Source: an uncultured Eubacteriales bacterium | GTDB taxonomy: Bacteria; Bacillota; Clostridia; Oscillospirales; Oscillospiraceae | Direction: 5' to 3' | Assembly (NCBI GenBank): GCA_958427375.1 | Contig: CAUABY010000014.1 | Span: 1 to 17,383 of the forward strand | DNA: 17,383 nucleotides | Shown: piece by piece, positions 1 to 5,874 of the stretch | How positions within the stretch are numbered: position 1 is the stretch's first letter | How the letters are laid out: every line of letters begins with the position of its first letter | Position numbers and translations under genes: made by a program | Notes under the pieces: model-generated | What the model was told of the DNA's origin: nothing | Database searches by the model: none | Seen by the model: the letters and a program-made list of their open reading frames with translations, nothing else

Positions 1-27
1 AAAAAAGTCAAAAAAGACTTTTTTGAC
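1..27 (-). terminator. Rho-independent terminator at the end of the leftward operon
   Basis: Read on the minus strand this is GTCAAAAAA, a 3-base loop, TTTTTTGAC and then six T residues, the layout of an intrinsic terminator with a weak A/T-rich stem. It lies about 65 bases past the symporter stop codon and directly after a stronger GC hairpin (35-62), so the two probably act together. An alternative fold pairs 1-9 with 16-24 and could also stop rightward transcripts. The window begins here, so anything further left is unseen. Confidence 0.65.
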
Positions 28-34
28 AAGCTGG

Positions 35-62
35 CAAGCCCGTGTCGGGAGACACGGGCTTG
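35..62 (-). terminator. Strong GC-rich hairpin downstream of the symporter gene
   Basis: A 12-bp perfect stem (35-46 pairs with 51-62, arm CAAGCCCGTGTC) closes a 4-base loop. It lies 31 bases after the stop codon of the leftward symporter gene. On the minus strand no T-run follows at once, but the A/T hairpin with a T-run at 1-27 does. It is probably the first half of a tandem terminator or a 3'-end stabilising hairpin. Confidence 0.6.
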
Positions 63-92
63 TGCGTTTTTAAATTTTCCGCTTTAAAATTT

Positions 93-1514
93 TCACCGGC
101 AGGCGAGTTTTTTTGCCTCGCTGTACTTTGCGTAACCGTCCGATACCTTGTCGCGGTTGGCGAGGGTGAGCGGGATGAGCACTGCGAGGCAGACGGCGGC
201 GCCCGGCCACAGCGGGGCGACGGAGAACGGACTGCCCGCGAAAAACCACACCGCGGCCACCGCGCCGCCGCAGAGCATTGACCAGAAAGCGGAGCGGGCG
301 TTGACGCGCGGCCACGCGAGCGCGGCGAGCAACACGATGCCGACGATGGAGCGGATCTGGAAAGCGCCGAGCATGTTGTTGAGTATGGAGCCGGCGTTCT
401 GCCCCATCCATGTGCCGGCGATACCGGCCACGGCGATGACGAGGTAGGAAAAGCGCAGCTGCTGGCGCTCACTCGCGCTGGGCTTGATTTTGGTGAGGTA
501 GAAGTCCTTGGTGAGCGTGGCGGATATGATTATCAAAAGCGTGGGCGCGGTCGACCAGATAGCGGCGATTATCGCCATGCTGAGCGCGCCGCTGCTTACC
601 GCGCCGAGGCTGTTTGCCATCTGGAAAAGCGCGCCGCTGGCCTTGATGCCGGGCAGGGCGAGCTTGGAGCTCATGCCGATAAAGGCGGGGAGGAGCGCGA
701 AGGGGATGACCGCGCAGCCAGCTATCAGAATGCCACGGTTGGCGGCCCTATAGTCTTTTGAGCCGAAGAGCGCGGTGGTGACGTTGGAGGAGGCGAGGAA
801 AGAAATCGCCGTGCCGAGGGCGCTGGCGAGAGTGGTCATGGGCTGGGCGCCGATGACGGAGAAGTATCCGGCGGGGAGCGCGGCGTGCATAAGCTTCAAA
901 CCGCCCACGGATTTGACCGCGTGCACACAGACGAAGAGCATGCCGATGAACATGACCGCCGTATGTACAACGCCTATCCATGACGCGCCGACCATGCCGC
1001 CGGTTATCGCTACGACGATGAAGAATATGGTTATCAGCCAGGTTATCAGCTTCTCATCCAGCCCCAGGAGCGGGGAGAGGATGGTGGCTGCGGCGGGGGC
1101 TTGGGTGGAGTACATGATTATATATGCAAGCGCGACGATAAAGACCATCAGCACACGCACCTTGGGGCCGAACATTACGGCGTAGGCCTGCGGGATAGTC
1201 ATGGCGTTATATTTAGCCGCCATTGCGCGATAGAACTTGGAGACCGTGACAAGGACAAGGAAGCAGCCCAGCGCCATGCCCCAGTTTGCCCACACGGCGT
1301 TTGAAAGGCCGCCGCTGTAGGCGTTTTGCGCGTTGCCGATGGTGCCGGAACCGGCTATAATCTCAGAAAACAGCAGCGCGGCCACAACAATGGCGGGCAT
1401 GGAGCGCCCGGCGACATAAAAGGAGCTGGTGCTGCTGCGCGCACGCTTGGTGCTGATGAGCGAAATGGTGATTGTGAGCAGGAGATAGCACACAATCATA
1501 ATTATCTGTATCAT
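93..1514 (-). CDS. Sodium:solute symporter (SSS/SLC5 family)
   Basis: Predicted integral membrane protein of 473 residues with about 12-13 hydrophobic helices and the N-terminal pattern of SSS symporters: a first helix, a basic loop (TKRARSSTSSFYVAGRSMP), then a Gly/Ser-rich second helix (SEIIAGSGTIGNAQ). SSS proteins import solutes such as proline, pantothenate or carboxylates with Na+; nothing visible fixes the substrate here. The open frame extends upstream to 1574, but the ATG at 1514 is preferred because ACGGAG lies 6 bases before it and the family pattern starts there. It is the last gene of the leftward operon, after the CaiB-like gene and an intergenic hairpin. Family call is firm; role as importer of the CoA-activated substrate, or exporter of the product, is inferred. 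Confidence 0.85.
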   Translation of the reverse strand: MIQIIMIVCYLLLTITISLISTKRARSSTSSFYVAGRSMPAIVVAALLFSEIIAGSGTIGNAQNAYSGGLSNAVWANWGMALGCFLVLVTVSKFYRAMAAKYNAMTIPQAYAVMFGPKVRVLMVFIVALAYIIMYSTQAPAAATILSPLLGLDEKLITWLITIFFIVVAITGGMVGASWIGVVHTAVMFIGMLFVCVHAVKSVGGLKLMHAALPAGYFSVIGAQPMTTLASALGTAISFLASSNVTTALFGSKDYRAANRGILIAGCAVIPFALLPAFIGMSSKLALPGIKASGALFQMANSLGAVSSGALSMAIIAAIWSTAPTLLIIISATLTKDFYLTKIKPSASERQQLRFSYLVIAVAGIAGTWMGQNAGSILNNMLGAFQIRSIVGIVLLAALAWPRVNARSAFWSMLCGGAVAAVWFFAGSPFSVAPLWPGAAVCLAVLIPLTLANRDKVSDGYAKYSEAKKLACR

Positions 1515-1558
1515 AAAAATCTCCGTTAAAAGGTGATATGTTGAAAAAAGATAGAGAA

Positions 1559-1589
1559 TCCCCCGCCACCACATTACGACGGCGGGGGA
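1559..1589 (-). other. Intra-operon hairpin between the CaiB-like and symporter genes
   Basis: A 9-bp perfect GC stem (1559-1567 with 1581-1589, arm TCCCCCGCC) closes a 13-base loop in the 110-base gap between the CoA-transferase and symporter genes. On the minus strand a run of six T residues follows only after about 8 bases. It could be a leaky terminator or an mRNA processing and stability element that sets symporter expression below that of the upstream genes. Confidence 0.55.
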
Positions 1590-1624
1590 CAGTAAGAAAA
1601 TGAGGGCTTAAAATACGGGGAAAA

Positions 1625-2839
1625 TCAGACCTTGCGGATAACTCCGGAGTCGTAGAGCTTGGCGATTTCTTCTTCGCCGTAACCGATGTCGGAGAGAATA
1701 TCCTCGTTGTCCATGCCGATGGTCGGGCAGCCGCGCCAAATCTTGCCGGGGTTGTTCGTGACCTTGGGGACGAGGGCAATGCCCTTGAGCTTGCGGCCGT
1801 CCACGGCATCCCACTCTTTTATGGTTTCGCGGGCGAGATAGTGGGGGTGGGTCTCGGTCATCTCATAGGTCATAACACGGCTGCACGGCACACCGAGATT
1901 GCAGAACATCTCCTCAACCTCCGCGGCGGTGTGCGTGGCGCACATCTCCTGAACCTTGGCCTCAAGAATGTCGCCGCCGGGAGTGCCGACCTTTGCAAAG
2001 TTCTGCGTGGCGGGGAAGGGCTCAACACCGAACTCATAGCCGAAGAAGGGCAGAACTCTCTTCATAACACCTGCGCCGAGGAACATCATGTACACATAGT
2101 TGCCGTCCTTGCACTGGTAGGTGCCCCAAACGGCGGTAACATCGTTGTGCGCGCCGACAGGGCCGGTGGGGACATGGCGGTTGTACCAGTCCATGGGGCG
2201 CTGGTTCTGGAAGCGGATGGCCATTTCATACTGGGCAATGTCGAAGCTCTCGCCCTTGCCGGTCTTTTCAGCCCAGCGCAGAGCGGCCAGAATGTTGGCA
2301 AGTCCGCTCAGACCGGCGAGGTAGTCGGTGGGTATCTCTCTGCCGGCGAGGGGTTCTCTGTCGGGGAAGCCCTGCATAGCCATGCTGCATGAGAAAGCCT
2401 GACACACCGGGTCATAGCAGCCGCGGTTGACATAGTCGGGGTCGCCGCTCTGGCCGTAGCCGGAGAAGTGGGCGATGACAAGCCTGGGGTTCCATGACCA
2501 GAGCACATCGTCGGTCAGACCCCACTTGGCATAGGTGCCGCCCTTGGAGGACTCGATGAAGATGTCCGCGTCGCTGAGGAGCTTCTTTAGAATCTCGCGG
2601 CCTTCGGGAGAGGGGATGTCAAAGGAGATGTTGCGCATGTTCTTGCGGTCGGACTCGGTGCCCATGCCGCCCTTGCCGCGGTTGGTGTCGGGGGACTTGG
2701 TGCTCTCAATCCAGATTACGTCGGCGCCCATCTCGGCCATGAGTGAGGCGGCTATAGGGCCGGCCACGACGGTAGAGGCGTGTACGACTTTTACGCCGCG
2801 CAGCATACCAAATTCGGGAACGTCAGTTCTTTTTGCCAT
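1625..2839 (-). CDS. CaiB-like family III CoA-transferase
   Basis: A 404-residue protein of the CaiB/BaiF family, which move CoA between carboxylates through a mixed-anhydride enzyme intermediate on an aspartate. Colinear motifs recall E. coli CaiB: GADVIWIES near residues 38-46, ADIFIESSKG (91-100), LVIAHFSGYGQ (120-130), the TDYLAGL segment with the predicted catalytic Asp172 (CaiB Asp169), and a C-terminal NNPGKIWRGCPTIGMD segment. CaiB itself exchanges CoA between carnitine, crotonobetaine and gamma-butyrobetaine. Length is normal (CaiB about 405). AGAGG precedes the ATG. It is third in the leftward operon, 53 bases after the transporter. Placement close to CaiB rather than other family III enzymes rests on remembered sequence; the actual acid is not proven and could be another enoyl or hydroxy acid. 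Confidence 0.88.
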   Translation of the reverse strand: MAKRTDVPEFGMLRGVKVVHASTVVAGPIAASLMAEMGADVIWIESTKSPDTNRGKGGMGTESDRKNMRNISFDIPSPEGREILKKLLSDADIFIESSKGGTYAKWGLTDDVLWSWNPRLVIAHFSGYGQSGDPDYVNRGCYDPVCQAFSCSMAMQGFPDREPLAGREIPTDYLAGLSGLANILAALRWAEKTGKGESFDIAQYEMAIRFQNQRPMDWYNRHVPTGPVGAHNDVTAVWGTYQCKDGNYVYMMFLGAGVMKRVLPFFGYEFGVEPFPATQNFAKVGTPGGDILEAKVQEMCATHTAAEVEEMFCNLGVPCSRVMTYEMTETHPHYLARETIKEWDAVDGRKLKGIALVPKVTNNPGKIWRGCPTIGMDNEDILSDIGYGEEEIAKLYDSGVIRKV

Positions 2840-2892
2840 TGCTGATACCTCTTTTTATAAAATGTTTTTCAGAATATCTGCCCGGCTTCCGC

Positions 2893-4308
2893 TCAGCAGT
2901 AGCCCATGAGCTTCCACACGGGGATGCTTGCCATGCAGGCGATGACGGTGATGATCATGTAAACAATGTTCATCTGGAAGGTGCCCTTGAAGGTGACCAT
3001 CTTGTCATTGGTGGCAGCAAGGCAGGTGGTAGTGGTGGTGTTGTTGCCCGCGTAGTGCCATACGAGGGTGGCGACATAGCCGGTGAACAGCACGGGGAAG
3101 GGATGAACGCCGAACTCAGCGGTGATGCCGCCGAACACGGCCCAGATGATGGTGATTGCGGCGGTCTGGGACATGATGAAGATTCTCATAATGTAGACGA
3201 CCACGCAGATGACGGGGATGAGAATCCAGATGTTGCCCGCAACGGGAGCGAGAATGGGCTTGAGAACGCCGGCGAGGTAGGTGGACCAGCCCATCTTGGA
3301 CAGCAGGGACGCCAGGCTGTAGATAGTGCCGATGAATACGACAGCGGTCCATGCAATCTGGTTTTTGAAGTCGGGGCCTTTCATAACGCCGGTGATGAAG
3401 AGCACCAGCAGGGCAATCATAGCCACAACGGTGGTGTTAAGGCCGGTGAACTTGGCGGTCATCCAGCCGACGAGCGCGAAAACAAGGACGACAGCGGCAA
3501 TCTTTTCCTGACCGCTGATGGGGCCCATTGCTTCAAGCTGTCTCTTTGCAAGACCCTTTTCGGCAGCCTCTGCGCTGCCCTTGGGATTGTAGAGAACCAT
3601 GATGGCGATGAAGCTGAGAACGAGTATGACGACCATCCACAGCCAGGTGCCTTCAAACCATCTGAACCAGGTCTGCTCCGCGCCGGCGGCTTCGGGCATC
3701 ATGCCGATGATGGTTGCCACGGGGACTGCGCCGGAGACGAAAGCCATACCGATGATGGTGGTGATGATGGTGACGGCGCCGAAGAGGCCGCGTGCGCCCT
3801 TGCTGTCTTTCTCATAGCCGAGGGACTCGGAAATCTGCGCGGAGAAAGGGGCGAGGATAGCTGCCTTGGCGTTGAGGGAGGGAATCAGCGGGCTGATAAC
3901 GAAGCCGGCGGTGTAGAGCGCCAGAACCTGTCCGCGGAAGCTCTCAGGGAAGAGCTTGAGAATCATAAAGGATAGACGCTTGAGCAGGCCGGTCTTTGCC
4001 ACGGCGGCGGAGAGGCCGAACGCGCCGATAACCAGCCACACGGAGGCACCGGCGAAAGGGGAGAAAGCCGTGCCGAAGTCGGTGACCTTCAGCGCGACCA
4101 TGACTGTCAGACCCGACAGTGTGATGACGAAGTCAGGGAACACGTCAAAAATCATCCAGATTATCATGCACAGGAAGATGCCCATAAAGCGCATGGACTC
4201 AACCGTGAGCTCCTCGCTCAAAGGCGGGATGACTGCGATGATGATGCCGATGATAAGGGGGATAAAGATTTTAAGAAGTCTTACGATGTCTGTTTTTTTA
4301 CTTTCCAT
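2893..4308 (-). CDS. DASS/SLC13-family anion (carboxylate) transporter
   Basis: A 471-residue polytopic membrane protein with about 11-12 hydrophobic segments and the twofold repeat of divalent-anion:Na+ symporters (DASS, including CitT- and VcINDY-like proteins). The family segment AKTGLLKRLSF...FRGQVLALYTAGFVISPLIPS is at about 104-144. The two re-entrant loops that usually carry Ser-Asn-Thr read PSLNAK (143-148) and AGNNTTTTT (420-428), so both depart from SNT. This may mean an altered substrate. DASS proteins take up di- or tricarboxylates or run as exchangers. AAAGGA precedes the ATG. It sits between the CaiA-like and CaiB-like genes, where the cai operon of E. coli has no such gene, so it probably moves the CoA-activated acid or swaps it for the reduced product. 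That role is inferred. Confidence 0.82.
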   Translation of the reverse strand: MESKKTDIVRLLKIFIPLIIGIIIAVIPPLSEELTVESMRFMGIFLCMIIWMIFDVFPDFVITLSGLTVMVALKVTDFGTAFSPFAGASVWLVIGAFGLSAAVAKTGLLKRLSFMILKLFPESFRGQVLALYTAGFVISPLIPSLNAKAAILAPFSAQISESLGYEKDSKGARGLFGAVTIITTIIGMAFVSGAVPVATIIGMMPEAAGAEQTWFRWFEGTWLWMVVILVLSFIAIMVLYNPKGSAEAAEKGLAKRQLEAMGPISGQEKIAAVVLVFALVGWMTAKFTGLNTTVVAMIALLVLFITGVMKGPDFKNQIAWTAVVFIGTIYSLASLLSKMGWSTYLAGVLKPILAPVAGNIWILIPVICVVVYIMRIFIMSQTAAITIIWAVFGGITAEFGVHPFPVLFTGYVATLVWHYAGNNTTTTTCLAATNDKMVTFKGTFQMNIVYMIITVIACMASIPVWKLMGYC

Positions 4309-4357
4309 TCCTATACATCCTTTCTTTATTTAAGGCTCGGCTTTTTCGGCCGGGGTC

Positions 4358-5512
4358 TTATTTCAGAATCTCTTTTTGCAGGGCACGGCCGGCGATGTGA
4401 ACCATAATCTGGTCGGTGCCGCCGCCGATGCGGTGCATGCGCGCGTCGCGCCACAGTCTGGAGACGCGGTGATCCTCGGTGTAGCCTATGCCGCCGAGAA
4501 TCTGCATGGCGTCATCGGCAACCTCAAAGCCCGCCTGCGCGCAGTAGAGCTTGCAGAGGTTGGCGTCTACGCGGATGGACATGCCATTGTCTTTCTTCCA
4601 CGCGGTCTTGTAGAGGAAGTTGCGCATGTTCTCAATCTTGATGTACATGTCGCACAGCTTCTCCTGAATGAGCTGGAAAGAGCCGATGGTCTGGCCGAAC
4701 TGCTCGCGCTGGGTGGCGTACTTGAGCGCGTCATTGTAGCAGCACACCGCGATGCCCAGAGAGTCAGCGGCAATGACAAGGCGCTCCACCTCGAAGTTTT
4801 TCATAACGGTGAGGAAGCCCTTGCCCTCTTCGCCGACCATATCGCTCTCGTCAATCACGACGTTGTCCAGATATACCTCGCACATACTGCGTGTGCGGTG
4901 GCCGACCTTGTGCATCGGGCGCACGGTGATGCCGGGACTGTCCATGGGGACGAGCCAGGTGGTCATGGTCTGGTTGGGCTTGAGGTCGGTTTTGGTGAAG
5001 TCTCTCGCCATACACAGCATGTACTTGGCACGGTCGGCGTCGGTGCAGAAAGTCTTGTGGCCGTTGATGACTATCTTGCCGTCCTTGCGCACGAAGGAGG
5101 TGGAGATGGCGTTGCTGTCGGAGCCCGCCTGCGGCTCACTCAGGCCGAGGCAGAAGCCCATGCCGTCACCGTTGAGCAGGCAGTCAATAACCTTCTTCTG
5201 CTGCTCGTGTGTGCCAAAGGCAAGCATGTCGTCAACCTGAAGCATCGCGCCCAGACCGGAGGGGTAGCCGTGGCTGTAAAGCTGCTCGCCGACCATGATG
5301 AGCGTCTGGGTGTCAACCTCGACACCGCCAAACTCTTCCGGAATGCCCAGCAGGCCGAAGCCCGCCTCTATAGCGGCCAGCTTGAACTCGCGTATGGGCT
5401 TCTGCTCGGCCTCGCAGCGCTGAATGTAAGTTTCGTCAAAATTGCTTTGGGCAAAGAACTCGTCAATGCTTTCAAGCAGAAGCTCTTGTTCTTCTGTTTT
5501 CCTAAAATCCAT
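4358..5512 (-). CDS. CaiA-like acyl-CoA dehydrogenase (probable enoyl-CoA reductase)
   Basis: A 384-residue flavoprotein of the acyl-CoA dehydrogenase fold: N-terminal helical domain (1-115), middle beta domain with LSEPQAGSD (124-132), and C-terminal helices with the second family signature QILGGIGYTEDHRVSRLWRD (337-356). Length and many colinear segments (FQLIQEKLCDM, LYKTAWKKDNG, AMQILGGIG, GRALQK) recall E. coli CaiA, the crotonobetainyl-CoA reductase. The Glu that serves as base in the YEGT motif of medium-chain enzymes is absent; that stretch reads IGGGTDQ (362-368), resembling CaiA. It should take electrons from an Etf, most likely the FixAB-like pair. It is the first gene of the leftward operon, with AAAGGAG before the ATG and a sigma-54 promoter about 60 bases upstream. 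The substrate acyl-CoA is unknown. Confidence 0.88.
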   Translation of the reverse strand: MDFRKTEEQELLLESIDEFFAQSNFDETYIQRCEAEQKPIREFKLAAIEAGFGLLGIPEEFGGVEVDTQTLIMVGEQLYSHGYPSGLGAMLQVDDMLAFGTHEQQKKVIDCLLNGDGMGFCLGLSEPQAGSDSNAISTSFVRKDGKIVINGHKTFCTDADRAKYMLCMARDFTKTDLKPNQTMTTWLVPMDSPGITVRPMHKVGHRTRSMCEVYLDNVVIDESDMVGEEGKGFLTVMKNFEVERLVIAADSLGIAVCCYNDALKYATQREQFGQTIGSFQLIQEKLCDMYIKIENMRNFLYKTAWKKDNGMSIRVDANLCKLYCAQAGFEVADDAMQILGGIGYTEDHRVSRLWRDARMHRIGGGTDQIMVHIAGRALQKEILK

Positions 5513-5542
5513 AAAATTTCTCCTTTCAATCTTGTTAAAGCT

Positions 5543-5556
5543 GTGGCAAACCTACA
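5543..5556. repeat. 14-base repeat, copy 1 (leader of CaiA-like gene)
   Basis: GTGGCAAACCTACA occurs here and again at 9635-9648. This copy lies in the predicted leader of the leftward operon, inverted relative to that transcript. About one such 14-mer match is expected by chance in a window this size, but both copies sit just upstream of start codons. Confidence 0.4.
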
Positions 5557-5570
5557 CTAAAATAAATTAC

Positions 5571-5586
5571 GCAAAAACCGTGCCAA
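5571..5586 (-). promoter_or_regulatory. Sigma-54 promoter of the leftward operon
   Basis: On the minus strand the sequence is TTGGCACG-GTTT-TTGC, matching the sigma-54 consensus TGGCAC-N5-TTGC with the -24 GG and -12 GC separated by exactly 10 bases. Expected transcription start is near 5559-5560, giving a leader of about 47 bases before the CaiA-like ATG. Two operator-like dyads lie about 118 and 151 bases upstream of that start, and an AAA+ sigma-54 activator is encoded next door. The transcription start is predicted, not observed. Confidence 0.9.
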
Positions 5587-5669
5587 AGTCGGCGAGGTCG
5601 ATTTCAGCCCCTTTTTTTCGCCCCAAAGCCCTCAGCGGCGGAAAAACTCCGGCCTTTACCTGCCCTGCC

Positions 5670-5687
5670 CGATACAAAACTGTAGCG
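5670..5687. promoter_or_regulatory. Degenerate operator dyad (upstream activator site 1)
   Basis: CGATACAAAACTGTAGCG matches the inner 18 bases of the perfect palindrome at 5702-5721 at 15 of 18 positions. The centres are 33 bp apart, about three helical turns. It is centred about 118 bp upstream of the predicted leftward transcription start, a usual distance for a sigma-54 enhancer site. Binding by the adjacent regulator is inferred. Confidence 0.65.
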
Positions 5688-5701
5688 AGGCACAAAACAA
5701 T

Positions 5702-5721
5702 ACGCTACAAATTTGTAGCGT
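5702..5721. promoter_or_regulatory. Perfect 20-bp palindrome (upstream activator site 2)
   Basis: ACGCTACAAA followed by TTTGTAGCGT is a perfect inverted repeat with no spacer. It lies between the leftward sigma-54 promoter and the regulator's own promoter, at about -151 from the leftward start and about -100 from the regulator start. Dyads of this size and position are typical binding sites for Fis-type HTH dimers of sigma-54 activators. It is the best candidate for the regulator's binding site and may also mediate autoregulation. Confidence 0.75.
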
Positions 5722-5741
5722 GACGATACACGCATGGACAT

Positions 5742-5760
5742 TTTGTATAGATTTGTATAG
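5742..5760. repeat. Tandem TTTGTATAG direct repeats near the regulator promoter
   Basis: TTTGTATAG occurs at 5742-5750 and 5752-5760, a 10-bp period that places both on one helix face. The half-site resembles TTTGTAGCG in the palindrome at 5702-5721. The repeats end 14 bases before the -35 box of the regulator, so bound protein there could affect regulator transcription. Confidence 0.5.
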
Positions 5761-5774
5761 TTAAAAAGACCCAT

Positions 5775-5804
5775 TTGACAGATACTTTGTAAGTTTGGTA
5801 TAAT
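5775..5804 (+). promoter_or_regulatory. Sigma-70-type promoter of the regulator gene
   Basis: A consensus TTGACA (5775-5780) and a consensus TATAAT (5799-5804) are separated by 18 bases. Transcription should begin near 5811. An ATG at 5821 would then be almost leaderless and has no RBS, which supports the downstream ATG at 5875 as the real start. Confidence 0.85.
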
Positions 5805-5874
5805 CGTCAAAAATCGCACAATGAAGCCGCCGCGCAAACTGGTGCCGAGCGGCCTTTTGAGAAAGGGTGCGGGT

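Larger units (their letters stand above)
5513..5874. promoter_or_regulatory. Divergent control region between caiA-like and regulator genes
   Basis: This 362-base stretch holds no convincing gene. From left to right it contains the 5' leader and RBS of the CaiA-like gene, a 14-mer shared with the ligase leader, a leftward sigma-54 promoter, two related dyad operators, two direct TTTGTATAG repeats, a rightward sigma-70-type promoter, and a short leader with the regulator RBS. A/T content rises sharply from about 5670 to 5820 compared with the flanking genes, typical of a regulatory segment. Confidence 0.8.

Noticed and set aside
1515..1574. 20-residue N-terminal extension of the symporter from an ATG at 1574
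   Set aside because: No RBS at 1574, the extension runs through the intergenic hairpin, and the family start pattern begins at 1514 behind ACGGAG.
2833..3975. Open frame of 380 codons on the plus strand opposite the DASS transporter
   Set aside because: Its translation is an unnatural Gly/Asp/Glu/His-rich string that mirrors hydrophobic codons; the minus-strand transporter is clear.
4376..5560. Open frame of 394 codons on the plus strand opposite the CaiA-like gene
   Set aside because: The minus-strand frame carries both acyl-CoA dehydrogenase signatures and an RBS; the plus-strand frame shows no family features and would run through the leftward leader.
5821..5874. Upstream ATG at 5821 for the regulator
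   Set aside because: It has no RBS and would lie about 10 bases from the predicted transcription start; 5875 has AGAAAGGG at a suitable distance.
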